A stretch of 64,000 nucleotides of DNA, from assembly GCF_020091585.1 (NCBI RefSeq), contig NZ_CP083582.1, positions 186,001 through 250,000 of the forward strand, written 5' to 3'. Source of the stretch: Kovacikia minuta CCNUW1 (GTDB lineage Bacteria; Cyanobacteriota; Cyanobacteriia; Leptolyngbyales; Leptolyngbyaceae). A program made the translations under genes and the position numbers. The notes beneath the pieces were generated by a model. The model did no database searches and was not told the origin of the DNA. It saw only the letters and a program-made list of their open reading frames with translations. This document shows, in pieces, positions 1 through 10,760 of this stretch (within the stretch, counting starts at the first letter, position 1; each line of letters starts with the position of its first letter).

Positions 1-90
1 CTCATTCAAGGTTCCAACTTTCAGCCAACCCGATCGCAATCTGCTCCCCAGGCAGATGAAGGCAGCGAATACGCCGAGTTTACCGTGTGA
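1..90 (+). CDS. C-terminal end of an unidentified protein (partial)
   Basis: An open frame runs from the first base to a TGA at 88-90 and encodes about 29 residues. The end is polar and acidic (DEGSEYAEFTV). The start lies outside the window. Nothing here identifies a family. It is listed because the frame is open to the edge and the next gene lies on the other strand, so a convergent gene end is plausible. A chance open frame of this length cannot be excluded. Confidence 0.4.
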   Translation, partial: LIQGSNFQPTRSQSAPQADEGSEYAEFTV

Positions 91-182
91 GCGGTTGCCC
101 ACCAACCCATCACCAGGAAAGGGGATTCAGTACAGAAGGCAGGGGGAAATAGCCCTTCTGGCTCCTGCCTCTGGTCGAACGG

Positions 183-1337
183 TCAGGAAAGGGGTCTGAT
201 CCAACCGCGTAGAAAATAATAGATGGAAGCGAGATATTCTTCGATCGCCTCTGTGCTGGCACAAAATGCCTCGGCACTGGGTAAAAAGTCACTGGCTAAC
301 AGTTGGCGAGAAATTAAATCATTTCCTTGAAGCAACTTGCCCAACCTTTCGGGCGGAGGCAGGGTATAGAAATCGGTGGGTCGAGAATTAATTGCTGCAT
401 CCCCAAACACATCCTTAAACGTTAAAGCCGTTCGATGCATATTCATGGCAGTGGTAACAACCGTCACCTGCCCACCGTAGTTAATCCTCTGGTCATCCAG
501 CAGTTTCTTCACATTTTCAGCACTCCTGCGAACAGTAGTGCCATCGTGTTCTAAGGTAATGCTGCCCTCAGGGACTCTCATCGTTTGGGTTAAAAAAGTC
601 CGAATATCAATTGCTTCAGAGATATTTTCCTTCTTCTCCCCCTCTCTTTGAAGACGATAGGGACGTGTTCCAGCACTGACCAAAATCAAAGGATTGGTCC
701 CTGCCTGAGTCTCCTCCTGGTAAAGCTGGGCGGCATAAATCAGACGATTGCCCTTGTTCGTCAGTTGAATCGGTAGCCTCGCTAAAACATCAAAGGCAGC
801 ACTACTAATGGGTCGTACTGCTTTGGCATCAGTTGCCGGAGCATCGCCCTGGCGGGGACGAAGTTGGAGTCGGGTCGTTCCCTGTCCAATCAAAACAATG
901 ACCCGCCTCCCGCCTCCCTCCAGCCTTGGCAGTGCCTGGATTTGCTCAATTCCTTCCAGTTCCAGTTCTTGAACCAGATAGTAGGAGAAAAAGGGAATAC
1001 TCCCCAGCGCCAGGACAAGCAACCCCAGGACAATGAATCGTCTGGCGATTTTACCTGGCTTTCCTGTGAGCAGCACCAGCAACAGGATGATGATTAATCC
1101 CAAGGGGGTGAACGGGAAGGAAATAATCCGCCAAATCACTCCTAAAACATCTGTAGTGGGTGGAGGCCCCATAAAAAATGACAACCCCAAAACCGCCAGG
1201 ATCAGCAGCAAAACCAGCATGCCCAGAAACGGTTTGGGCAGAAGTTTGAGCAACACAAACCAGGCGATCAAACCCACCACCAACCACAGGAGCACCTGGG
1301 TCAGCAATAGAAATACATCTGTTAGCAGTAAAACCAT
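183..1337 (-). CDS. DUF218 (YdcF/SanA-like) membrane protein
   Basis: 384 residues. The first ~120 residues contain about four hydrophobic segments. The soluble part has the DUF218 layout: a beta strand with a VIVLIGQG motif, an ARLPIQLTNKGNRLIYAAQLYQ-like helix, an LILVSAG strand, and an LEHDGTTVRRSAENV motif before an alpha/beta core. DUF218 proteins such as SanA, YdcF and ElyC are linked to envelope integrity and envelope precursor metabolism, but most have no defined substrate. The ATG at 1337 has a GGAGGG ribosome site 6 nt upstream. Family assignment is good; the role in the envelope is inferred. Confidence 0.75.
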   Translation of the reverse strand: MVLLLTDVFLLLTQVLLWLVVGLIAWFVLLKLLPKPFLGMLVLLLILAVLGLSFFMGPPPTTDVLGVIWRIISFPFTPLGLIIILLLVLLTGKPGKIARRFIVLGLLVLALGSIPFFSYYLVQELELEGIEQIQALPRLEGGGRRVIVLIGQGTTRLQLRPRQGDAPATDAKAVRPISSAAFDVLARLPIQLTNKGNRLIYAAQLYQEETQAGTNPLILVSAGTRPYRLQREGEKKENISEAIDIRTFLTQTMRVPEGSITLEHDGTTVRRSAENVKKLLDDQRINYGGQVTVVTTAMNMHRTALTFKDVFGDAAINSRPTDFYTLPPPERLGKLLQGNDLISRQLLASDFLPSAEAFCASTEAIEEYLASIYYFLRGWIRPLS

Positions 1338-1802
1338 GCGTAACCCTCCACCTAGTTAAAGAATAGGGAGTGGGAAGGGGGGAGTGGGCGATCGGGAGGG
1401 GTGTGAGGGTGGAGGGGAAGAGAGATTTTCATGTTTGGGGAGGAGGGTCTGTTAACTCAGGGGCAGCTTGACAGACACCATGATGCAGCTAAATAGCGAA
1501 TTGGCATCAGTGATTCATCCGAGATTCATCTATTCAGCGGAAGTTTCGTCAGCCTGGTCCTTTGTTTGATCCGCTTCAGCCTTTTTTAGAGACTTGGCGA
1601 GTATGAATTCTCAGATAAATTTCTCCAAATTCCTAGCAAGATTGATAACGACCCGATAAACTACTTTTCGGGTCACGACCTGAATAATACATATGTCCTA
1701 GCACTGTCCTCATCATACATGGACGTTGCTAGTTTTCAAAATTGAGTTGCGATCGCAGTCGTTTGATGTCTGGGTGCAGGGTATTTGCAGAAGGAGACTC
1801 CG
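1338..1802. other. Intergenic region between divergent genes
   Basis: 465 bp between the DUF218 gene and the small ORF at 1803. It begins with GGGAGTGGG-type low-complexity repeats (1366-1400). It contains an imperfect dyad at about 1665-1690 (GACCCGA and TCGGGTC arms) and a HIP1 octamer near 1750. No protein-coding frame is supported. It should hold promoters for both flanking genes, but no clear -35/-10 pair was found. Confidence 0.4.
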
Positions 1803-1886
1803 ATGACCATAGAATTGCTCTTCGCTGTGATTGTATTTGGGTTTATCTTCTACTCGATTGTGAATGAGGCTCTGGGAAAGAAATAA
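1803..1886 (+). CDS. 27-residue single-span membrane microprotein
   Basis: ATG at 1803 and TAA at 1884-1886. A strong ribosome site (AGGAG) sits 6 nt upstream. The product has a short acidic start (MTIE), one hydrophobic span of about 16 residues, and a basic C-terminus (ALGKK). Size and layout resemble photosynthetic and respiratory small subunits of cyanobacteria. The sequence does not match PetG, PetL, PetM, PetN, PsbM, PsbT, PsbX, PsaM or Psb30 as remembered. It is too short for usual gene callers. Coding status rests on the Shine-Dalgarno site and the membrane-protein composition. Confidence 0.55.
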   Translation: MTIELLFAVIVFGFIFYSIVNEALGKK

Positions 1887-1996
1887 TCCCCTTTCCCCCT
1901 GTTATGTTTGTTCAGTTCTGGAAAAATCGGTCAGGTTGACCTATCCTACAGATAGTTTTGGGAGTCCGTTTGAACAATGGCAGCCGGGTGCGAAAG

Positions 1997-2323
1997 ATGA
2001 GACATTGGCAGCTTTGGTGGCATGATTGGGTGCTGGCAGCCCGACAAGATCCCCCCCGGTTAGTTGAAGGAACCATGCTGGGGTTAGCATCAGTCCTATG
2101 TGCGACCTGGTTTGTGTCGCAACAATGGCAATTTTTGCTGCTTTGTTTGAACTACATTATTGGAGCGATCGCTTCAATTTTGGTGCGCGAATTCATCACA
2201 CCTTCCGCCCATACCCAACCCATTCGCCTAACTGCTATTTTTTCCCTGGTTCTGCTGCTGACGTTAACCCATTTCTATTTCACTAAAGTTTTACACTTTT
2301 ATACGGGCATACCGCTGTTTTAA
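1997..2323 (+). CDS. Small conserved-type membrane protein, unknown function
   Basis: The ATG at 1997 gives 108 residues; a start at 1958 would add 13. The N-terminus is rich in Trp and His (MRHWQLWWHDW). Three hydrophobic stretches follow, at about residues 30-45, 48-63 and 80-100. No known domain is recognised. It lies downstream of the 27-residue ORF on the same strand with a 110-bp gap, so co-transcription is possible. Function unknown. Confidence 0.6.
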   Translation: MRHWQLWWHDWVLAARQDPPRLVEGTMLGLASVLCATWFVSQQWQFLLLCLNYIIGAIASILVREFITPSAHTQPIRLTAIFSLVLLLTLTHFYFTKVLHFYTGIPLF

Positions 2324-2412
2324 CGCACGGGTAAAAAGGCAGAGGGAGAAGGCAAAAGCAGGAAGCCTGGAATCAGGAGAGGACAGCCATTCTGGATTCT
2401 GAATTCTATTTT

Positions 2413-3138
2413 CTAGCTAGATAACAATGAGTAAAGCGGCACCGTAAATGTCACAGTTGAACCATGCCCTTCGCCCTGGCTGTAGAAACTAATGGTTCCT
2501 CCCATCTCCATAATCAGCCTTGCCGAGATAACCAAGCCCAGCCCGGTGCCTCCATACCTGCGGGTGATTTGGGTAAATGCCTGAAACAGTCGCTCCTGCT
2601 GGTCGGGCGCGACCCCAATGCCGGTGTCAATGATCTGAATTTGAACCCTGCCAGGTAAAGTCTGGTCATGGATAACGACTTCTTCTTGAATCACATCTAC
2701 GGCGATCGTGACCCCTCCTTCATCCGTAAATTTAATCGCATTTCCGACCAGATTGAACAAGACCTGCTTTAAGCACTGATAGTCGCAAAACAAGATGACT
2801 TCACCCTGTACCGGAGAGGGTTGAATTTTGAAATACAGGTTTTTTTGATGCACCAGGGGATGGGCAAATCCCTTCGCATTATCCAGCAGGGTATCGATCT
2901 TGACGGGCTGAGGAACAATATTCAGATGCCCGGTTTCGATTCTGGCAATCTCCAAAATCTCGTTACTGATATCCAGCAGGTGGAGGGCTAAATGGTAAGC
3001 CTCCTGGAGGAACTCCTGTTGCTCCTCAGGGTCATCTACCACTCCGTCTAGGAGCAGTCTGAGAGAGCCAATCATCCCATTCAGGGGAGTCCGTAATTCG
3101 TGGGATACGTTAGCCAGAAGTTCCCAACTTGGTTCCAT
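2413..3138 (-). CDS. Histidine kinase without sensor domain (HisKA + HATPase_c)
   Basis: 241 residues. The protein begins almost at the H-box: phosphoacceptor His13 is in SHELRTPLN. A dimerisation helix pair follows, then a full catalytic domain: N-box NLVGNAIKF, G1 DTGIGV, G2 GGTGLGL. No sensor, HAMP or membrane segment exists. It should autophosphorylate in the cytoplasm; its input must come from a partner. The start is supported by GGAG upstream and by the same start layout in the paralogue at 3408-4310. The upstream spacer holds a GGTGGTA repeat array. No response regulator is adjacent. Confidence 0.85.
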   Translation of the reverse strand: MEPSWELLANVSHELRTPLNGMIGSLRLLLDGVVDDPEEQQEFLQEAYHLALHLLDISNEILEIARIETGHLNIVPQPVKIDTLLDNAKGFAHPLVHQKNLYFKIQPSPVQGEVILFCDYQCLKQVLFNLVGNAIKFTDEGGVTIAVDVIQEEVVIHDQTLPGRVQIQIIDTGIGVAPDQQERLFQAFTQITRRYGGTGLGLVISARLIMEMGGTISFYSQGEGHGSTVTFTVPLYSLLSS

Positions 3139-3170
3139 TCAGTGCTTGCTCCGTAAGCTGTGGGAGGAGA

Positions 3171-3217
3171 TAGGTGGTAGGTGGTAGGTGGTAGGTCGTA
3201 GGTGGTAGGTGGTAGGT
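3171..3217. repeat. Heptanucleotide tandem repeat (TAGGTGG unit)
   Basis: Six to seven copies of a TAGGTGG/GGTGGTA heptamer in tandem, with one variant unit (TAGGTCG). It lies just upstream of the sensor-less kinase start. This is the short tandemly repeated repetitive (STRR) sequence class known from filamentous cyanobacteria. Confidence 0.85.
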
Positions 3218-3407
3218 TCATAGGACGGATTGGGTCTTATGCGATCGCCTAAACCTGCATGTCCCTATCATGTATTACTCAACAATCCAAAGTTGTTAAT
3301 ATCTGATGGTAGAATCCCTCTCTTAGGATAGATGCGTCAGCGGGTGAATGGGAAGATCCAGGCTATGGATGTAATCAAAATAGGAGTTGGATGCCCTTGT
3401 TAATCAT

Positions 3408-4310
3408 TTAGGAGATTGAGTAAAGCGGAACAGTAAACGACACTTCAGAACCTAAGCCTGATTCGTCATGAAAAAAGTTAATCATCCCCTTTGTTGCCTC
3501 AACCAACCCTCCAGAGTCAGGTGAGTAAGGATTAGATTCTCCTTGATTTTCAAGCGGAAACCCAAATCTCGTTTCCATGATCTGAAAATAAGCTATTCCA
3601 GGGAGTTCCTGATTCTGAAACAAGATCTTGTCTCTGATCACCTCTACCCGAATCGTTACACCCCCTACCGGAGTAAATTTGATTGCATTTCCAACCAGAT
3701 TGCACATTATCTGTTTCAGGGAACGGTAATAGCCCAATACAACAATTTCGATTGCTGGTGGAGCTTGAATCTCAAAATAAAGATGCTTTTGATTCGCCAG
3801 AGGATGGGCAAACTGGCTAACATCATTCAAAAGCTGACTTAGCCGAACGGGTTGCGGACTGGGAAAATTTTTCGTTCTGTTTAAGAAATCTAACGAATCG
3901 CTGATAATGCCTAGAAGATGGAGACCTGAATGATAAGCCTCCAGGAGAAACTCTCGTTCTTCTTCCTCTAAGGTGGTTGTCGTTTTATTGAGAACCAGAT
4001 TTAGACAATCACTGATACAACGGCTCATGCCCGTGAGGGTAGTTTTTAACGCATGAGGAGCACGGGCAAAGGGTTCCTGACCTGGCTCTAGTTGCGAATT
4101 CCCTATCTTGTGTCTGGAAAGATCGGGTAAGTCATTCGCAGTATTCAGAAGATGGATGGCGAATCTGTAAGCTTCCTGAAGGAATTCGTGTTGCTCCTCA
4201 GAGTTCTCTACCACTTCATCCAAAAGCAACCTGAGATAACCAAGCAGTCCATTTAGGGGAGTTCGTAACAAATGAAGGTTCTCAGCGAAGTGTTCCCAGT
4301 CTGACTCCAT
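3408..4310 (-). CDS. Degenerate histidine kinase paralogue with duplicated HisKA region
   Basis: 300 residues, clearly paralogous to 2413-3138 (shared LRTPLNG, EFLQEAY, NLVGNAIKF and FTVPLYS motifs). His13 is kept, but the H-box reads NLHLLRTPLN instead of SHELRTPLN. A second HisKA-like segment at about residues 84-142 holds a candidate His86 (PHALKTTLTG). In the catalytic domain the N-box survives (Asn208), but G1 DTGIG has become ETRFG (246-250) and the G2 GTGLGL loop is gone. ATP use is therefore unlikely. It is probably a pseudokinase that dimerises with or competes against its neighbour, or a decaying copy. The frame is fully open. Confidence 0.8.
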   Translation of the reverse strand: MESDWEHFAENLHLLRTPLNGLLGYLRLLLDEVVENSEEQHEFLQEAYRFAIHLLNTANDLPDLSRHKIGNSQLEPGQEPFARAPHALKTTLTGMSRCISDCLNLVLNKTTTTLEEEEREFLLEAYHSGLHLLGIISDSLDFLNRTKNFPSPQPVRLSQLLNDVSQFAHPLANQKHLYFEIQAPPAIEIVVLGYYRSLKQIMCNLVGNAIKFTPVGGVTIRVEVIRDKILFQNQELPGIAYFQIMETRFGFPLENQGESNPYSPDSGGLVEATKGMINFFHDESGLGSEVSFTVPLYSIS

Positions 4311-4682
4311 ATCGCAGTTGCTCCGTGGCTAAATCTACAGCGATTCCATTGCGATTAATCTCTAGTGGTAGAGTCCCTTTTCTAAGATAGTTGTGCTCAG
4401 GGAAGATTGAGAAGAGATGAGAAAGTGGGTTTTTGGACGAAAAACCAGGTTTTTTAAGTTGAGCCACAGGTGAGAAACCCGGTTTCTGGCTAGATACTGC
4501 TGCAAGAACTGTGCGATCGCCCTCCCCTTCCCCTCAAAAAGATACAATTTGTAAGGTTGAGGGTATGCAGGTTATTGGTCATTGGTTATTGGGAATGGGT
4601 GACTGACACCCCTATCACCTGACACCTGACACCTGACACCTACTCCTCACCCCTCTTCTGCGATCGCCACCCCTAAACCACC
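4311..4682. other. Intergenic region with copied leader and STRR array
   Basis: 372 bp. The part next to the degenerate kinase (4360-4395) resembles the leader of its paralogue at 3307-3335: both carry a TGGTAGA(A/G)TCCC core, so the duplication includes the upstream region. From about 4603 to 4645 there is a CACCTGA heptamer array ending just before ychF. No gene is supported. Confidence 0.5.
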
Positions 4683-5774
4683 ATGCTAAGAGCCGGAATT
4701 GTTGGGCTACCCAACGTTGGAAAATCGACTTTATTTAATGCCCTGGTTGCCAATGCTAAAGCGCAGGCTGCCAACTTTCCCTTTTGCACGATCGAGCCAA
4801 ATGTGGGCGTTGTGGCGGTTCCTGATGAACGCTTGCAAGTCCTGGCAAAAATTTCTAGTTCAGCCGAAATTGTCCCAACCAGAGTCGAATTTGTCGATAT
4901 TGCGGGACTGGTTAAAGGTGCCAGCCAGGGAGAGGGGTTGGGCAACCAGTTTCTGGCCAATATTCGGGAGGTGGATGCGATCGTCCATGTCGTCCGTTGT
5001 TTTGAAAACGACGATATCATCCATGTTTCTGGATCGGTCGATCCGGTGCGCGACATTGAGGTGATCAATCTGGAACTGGCTCTTGCGGATTTGTCCCAGA
5101 TCGAAAAGCGGATCGATCGTGCCCGCAAGCAAGCCCGTGGCAACAAGGAGATTCAAATTGAAGTAGATGCCCTGGAAAAACTGCTGCCTGTCTTGAATGA
5201 AGGACGACCTGCCCGCCAGGTGACGCTCACCGAAGAGGAGGAAGGGTTAATCAAACCTCTCGGTTTGCTGACCCGCAAGCCAGTGATCTACGGGACCAAC
5301 GTCTCCGAAGACGATCTGGCAACCGGAAATGCCTGGGTGGAGCAGGTGCGAGAACTGGCAGCCCAGGAAAATGCCCAGGTTGTTGTCATTTCAGCCCAAG
5401 TTGAGTCCGAACTGATTGAACTACCAGAGGAAGAACGGGCAGACTTTCTGGAATCCCTGGGTGTGCAGGAAGGTGGGCTAAAATCTCTGATCCGCGCCAC
5501 CTACGAGCTTTTGGGGCTACGAACCTACTTCACCACTGGACCGAAGGAAACCCGCGCCTGGACGATCCATGCAGGGATGCTGGCTCCCCAGGCAGCAGGC
5601 GTGATTCACACCGACTTTGAACGGGGTTTCATCCGGGCTGAAACGGTTGCTTACAAGGATCTGGTTAATACTGGCTCGATGAATGCTGCCAAGGAAAAGG
5701 GATTGGTTCGCAGCGAAGGTAAGGAATATGTTGTCCAGGAAGGAGATGTAATGTTGTTCAGGTTTAACGTGTAG
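4683..5774 (+). CDS. ychF: YchF-family redox-regulated ATPase
   Basis: 363 residues, the usual length of this Obg-related P-loop ATPase, which associates with ribosomes and takes part in stress responses. The P-loop is GLPNVGKS (8-15). [11 protein letters not shown] switch region, coiled-coil insertion and C-terminal TGS-like domain ([11 protein letters not shown], then HTDFERGF) are all present and in order. It is a single gene, with STRR-type spacers on both sides. No Shine-Dalgarno is evident before the ATG. Cytosolic housekeeping function is expected. Confidence 0.95.
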   Translation: MLRAGIVGLPNVGKSTLFNALVANAKAQAANFPFCTIEPNVGVVAVPDERLQVLAKISSSAEIVPTRVEFVDIAGLVKGASQGEGLGNQFLANIREVDAIVHVVRCFENDDIIHVSGSVDPVRDIEVINLELALADLSQIEKRIDRARKQARGNKEIQIEVDALEKLLPVLNEGRPARQVTLTEEEEGLIKPLGLLTRKPVIYGTNVSEDDLATGNAWVEQVRELAAQENAQVVVISAQVESELIELPEEERADFLESLGVQEGGLKSLIRATYELLGLRTYFTTGPKETRAWTIHAGMLAPQAAGVIHTDFERGFIRAETVAYKDLVNTGSMNAAKEKGLVRSEGKEYVVQEGDVMLFRFNV

Positions 5775-5890
5775 ATAGAGTTTTGAGTTTTAAGTTTTAA
5801 GTTGGGTAATCGCTAGTGGGTAATGATCTGTCGGTCATTGGTCATTCATCCCTCATCTTTCCTTCCTTTCCCATCTATCACTCAAATTGA

Positions 5891-7105
<1,215 letters not shown>

Positions 7106-7191
7106 CCATCATCGATCTTCTTACCGATACTCACCCTGTCACCTGTCACCTGCAATTACCGTCAAATGTAAGGAGGACAGCTTTAGCTTGT

Positions 7192-8322
7192 ATGCGAATT
7201 GCCCTATTTACCGAAACCTTCTTACCAAAAGTTGATGGCATTGTTACGCGCCTGCGGCACACGGTTGATCACTTGCAGCGAATGGGCAATCAGGTTTTGG
7301 TGGTTGCCCCAGAGGGTGGGCTAACCGAGTACAAAGGAGCCAAAATCTACGGTGTAACCGGGTTCCCCTTACCCCTCTATCCAGAGCTAAAGTTGGCCTT
7401 GCCCCGTCCGTCGATCGGGTATGTTCTCAAGCGTTTTGCTCCCGATATTGTGCATGTGGTTAACCCTGCGGTTCTTGGTCTGGCAGGGTTATTTTATAGC
7501 AAGGTTTATGATATTCCGTTGATCGCTTCCTATCACACCCATCTGCCGGAGTATCTGCAACATTACGGGTTAGGCATGCTGGAAGGTTTGCTGTGGGAAC
7601 TTCTGAAAGCTGGACATAACCAGGCAACTCTGAACTTGTGTACTTCTACCGCCATGATGCAGGCATTGACGGAGCATGGCATTGAGCGGGTCAACCTGTG
7701 GCAGCGTGGGGTAGATACGGAAACGTTCCAACCCTATCTGGCAAATTTGGAGATGCGATCGCGTTTGAGCCAGGGGCATCCGGAAGCCCCCCTGTTGCTC
7801 TATGTTGGGCGGCTTTCGGCGGAGAAGGAAATCGAACGCATTAAACCCGTGATGGCAGCCATCCCCGGAGCAAGACTGGCACTGGTGGGCAACGGTCCCC
7901 ACCGCCAATCCCTGGAAACCCACTTTGCTGGAACTCCCACTCACTTTGTCGGCTATTTGCAGGGACAGGAACTTGCCTCTGCCTTTGCTTCTGCCGATGC
8001 CTTTGTCTTTCCCTCCCGCACAGAAACCCTGGGGTTGGTTCTGTTGGAAGCAATGGCGGCGGGTTGTCCCGTTGTGGCGGCTCGATCGGGTGGCATTCCC
8101 GACATTGTGGAAGATGGGGTGAATGGTTATTTGTTTGATCCGACGGACGAGAATGGGGCGATCGCTGCTACCCAAAAATTGCTGGCAAACCCGGAGGAAC
8201 GGGAAACCCTGCGCCACAATGCCCGGCGCGAAGCCGAACGCTGGGGCTGGGCGGCGGCTACCCGTCAACTGCATGATTACTACCGGTCTGTAATTACCCT
8301 TAACTCAATCTCAGCAGCTTAA
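7192..8322 (+). CDS. sqdX: Sulfoquinovosyltransferase (SQD2/SqdX)
   Basis: About 376 residues from the ATG at 7192. It transfers sulfoquinovose from the UDP donor to diacylglycerol at the membrane, the final SQDG step. It is a GT4-type glycosyltransferase: N-terminal MRIALFTETFLPKVDG, GIERV/WQRGVDTE linker, YVGRLSAEKEI donor domain, and SRTETLGLVLLEAMA motif with the EX7E glutamates. The start at 7192 is preferred over 7093 because an AAGGAGG site lies about 15 nt upstream and the extra 33 codons are repeat-derived spacer. It lies directly downstream of sqdB. Confidence 0.95.
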   Translation: MRIALFTETFLPKVDGIVTRLRHTVDHLQRMGNQVLVVAPEGGLTEYKGAKIYGVTGFPLPLYPELKLALPRPSIGYVLKRFAPDIVHVVNPAVLGLAGLFYSKVYDIPLIASYHTHLPEYLQHYGLGMLEGLLWELLKAGHNQATLNLCTSTAMMQALTEHGIERVNLWQRGVDTETFQPYLANLEMRSRLSQGHPEAPLLLYVGRLSAEKEIERIKPVMAAIPGARLALVGNGPHRQSLETHFAGTPTHFVGYLQGQELASAFASADAFVFPSRTETLGLVLLEAMAAGCPVVAARSGGIPDIVEDGVNGYLFDPTDENGAIAATQKLLANPEERETLRHNARREAERWGWAAATRQLHDYYRSVITLNSISAA

Positions 8323-8665
8323 CGCGTCCTGTCTTTTCCATTTCAACTTCGCTTAGACTGCTCAGCAATCTGGCGCAGATCTACATAGTAATTTCACCAA
8401 TTTCTTGTATGGATCTTCACAGGAGATTTGTTAGTATTTCCTCATAGAGAACTTAGAATCTCCCCATTGTTTAACCTGTGAGCTCACTCCCATGACTCCC
8501 CGCCTAACTTTGTGAGTTCCCCATTCTAGTCAGAAGGCAATTTGTGTTCCTAAGTAGCAGGATGTGTAGCTAGGTTTCTAGAAACGCTTGAGCCTGCTTA
8601 AGCCCTTTTCCTGTTCCATTCATCCCTTATCACCTGTGCGATCGTGCGGGTGTATCTTTGTTTTT
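8323..8665. other. Intergenic region upstream of hybrid kinase
   Basis: 343 bp between sqdX and the hybrid kinase. No ORF of note is present. An in-frame TTG at 8588 could extend the kinase by 26 codons, but the ATG at 8666 is preferred. No convincing terminator or promoter is visible. Confidence 0.35.
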
Positions 8666-10661
8666 ATGCGCCAGCATTCAAATTTACCCGAACGCAAATG
8701 TGTGGAAACTGGGTCAGCCGACGGGGTGATCTGGGCAGCAACTGTAAGCCCTAAGGTCACTCCAAATTGGCAGCTACAAATAGAGTTGCAACACGAGCGT
8801 TGTCTGAATCGCTTGGGAGAACGATTCAGTCGGCACATTACAGATTACCTGGCAAATCCCTACGGGCAGGACGAAATTGCAGATGAAATTGAGGGAAACA
8901 TTCTTCAGACATTGCTGGAGGAATTAGGTCAGGTTTTGGGGGATAAACAGGTTGCAATTTTTTACCCCAAAACACCGATCGAGGCTTTGAGCGAGGGAAG
9001 CAACTGCACGACCCAGGACATGCCATCCCAGGCTTCAGAAACCGTCTGGCAGATTAAGGTGGATCAATCCCTTCTGGGTTGCCTATTGCTCCATTCCAAC
9101 CCGGTTTCACCCAGCCTGCCCCATTCCCATCTCCCCATTCTCAATTCCCAACTGGTTGAGCGGGCGATCGATCAGTGTGTACAGGCATTACGCCAAATCA
9201 ACATTGATTCAAGCGTATCGACACAACCAGCAGGATTTAACCACCCGCAATCAGGAACTTGTACAAACGAATCAACTCAAGAGCGAATTCCTGGCAAACA
9301 CAAGCCACGAAATTCGCACCCCCTTGAGTTCTATTCTGGGATTTACTCACCTGCTTAAGGCCCAGAGCTTTAGCCCGACGAACCTCCGCCATCAGGAGTA
9401 TCTCAATATCATCCTTACCAGTGGTCAACACCTGCTGGCTCTGATCAATGACATTCTGGATTTGTCCAAAATTGAAGCAAATCAGCTTGATTTGAACTGG
9501 GAAGTCGTTGAAGTGCAAACCGTTTGTCAGACTGCCCTAACGCTGGTGCGGGAAAAAGCCAGTGATAAAGGTCTAACTCTGAAATTGGAAATTGCCCCCC
9601 AGGTTAATACCCTGATTGCTGACTCCCTGCGGCTGAAGCAAATGCTGTTCAATTTACTATCGAATGCCATCAAATTTACAGTGCGCGGCAGTGTCGGAGT
9701 TCAAGTAACCCAGGCAGAGGGGTTGGTACACTTTACGGTCTGGGATACGGGAATCGGGATTTCAAAAGAGCATCAGCTGCTTTTGTTTCGTCCCTATTCT
9801 CAAATCACCAATACGGTGGTAGGGCGTGAGCAGGGCACAGGCTTAGGGTTAGCACTCACCCAGAAATTAGCTGAACTTCACGGCGGTTGGGTAGATCTGA
9901 TCTCCGAGATCGATCAGGGTTCTCGCTCTACGATTTCATTGCCGCTGACGCCCGCCACCTTGCAGGATGGACCAGAGCTTGACACAACTGCCCCAGAGCC
10001 GGTGGTGATGAAAATCGTCCACTCCCCCAGAGCACCAGAACCCTCCCCCCTCCTTACGATCGGAGAAGCCTCAATGGGGAGTAATCCTGCCGTTATCGAT
10101 CGCCCCGGATTGATTGGGGATGATTGTCCGACAGAAATTCTGGTACATCGTTCAAGGAGTTCCCGCTCAGTAAAGCGATCGTCTCAGCAATTACAGCAAT
10201 TACAGGAAAACCTACCCGCCTTAGATCCTCCCTACTCTAATCGACTCTTACTGGTAGAGGACAACATCCACAACGCCAAGCTGATCCTGGCATTTCTTAG
10301 CAAATTAGGCTACGAGGTGACCTGGGTCAAAGATGGACGCGAGATGTGGCAGGCGTTGGAACGATCGATCCCGGCACTCATTTTGATGGACATCAATTTA
10401 CCCGTCGTGGATGGGCTAACCCTAACCCGGCAATTGAAAAGCGACGAACGCTATCAAACGATCCCCATCATTGCCCAAACCGCTATGGCAATGGCAGGCG
10501 ATCGCGCCCTCTGCCTGGAAGCTGGAGCCGTCAACTACATCTCTAAACCTATCGACCTGGATATATTGAAGCATCTCGTTAGCCAGTATCTGGAGGGGAG
10601 TGGGGAGTGGGGAGTAGGGGGTGGGGAGTGGGGAGTGGGGGAGAATACTAACAACGAATGA
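8666..10661 (+). pseudogene. Hybrid histidine kinase-response regulator, split by a one-base frameshift
   Basis: The N-terminal part (8666 to about 9196) looks like a GAF-type sensor ending in VERAIDQCVQALRQ. The frame then diverges. Skipping one A in the CAAA at 9195-9197 joins it to a frame that runs to 10661, reading STLIQAYRHNQQ. That frame holds a coiled linker, H-box SHEIRTPLSS, N-box NLLSNAIKF, G1 DTGIGI, G2 GTGLGLA and a receiver domain with the LLLVEDN acidic pocket and LMDINLP phosphoacceptor Asp. The restored protein would be about 664 residues. The last ~20 residues (EWGVGGGEWGVGE) are encoded by a GGGGAGT repeat. It may be a sequencing indel or a true pseudogene; the downstream half alone could make a sensor-less hybrid kinase. 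Confidence 0.8.
10593..10643. repeat. Heptanucleotide tandem repeat (GGGGAGT unit), translated
   Basis: Tandem GGGGAGT heptamers overlap the 3' end of the hybrid kinase frame and encode its Gly/Glu/Trp-rich tail. Confidence 0.85.
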
Positions 10662-10723
10662 CCAATGACCAAATTTCTCCCTGGTATCAATTCTTTCAGA
10701 ATCCCACTAGTCAGGTATGTTAT

Positions 10724-10755
10724 GCCGGATCTATAGCGTCTCACAGAGTACCGGC
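10724..10755 (+). promoter_or_regulatory. Leader hairpin before RRM gene
   Basis: Inverted repeat GCCGG...CCGGC with a 22-nt loop ends 5 nt before the RRM start codon. The start has no Shine-Dalgarno. Leaders of cyanobacterial RNA-binding-protein genes are known to affect cold-responsive expression; whether this hairpin does so is inference. Confidence 0.35.
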
Positions 10756-10760
10756 TTGCT

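Noticed and set aside
1803-1886. Assignment to a named photosystem or cytochrome small subunit
   Set aside because: Sequence does not match the conserved cores of the known subunits, so it was left unnamed.
7570-8274. Long minus-strand ORF (234 codons) opposite sqdX
   Set aside because: Lies wholly antisense to a clear glycosyltransferase gene; composition is not protein-like.
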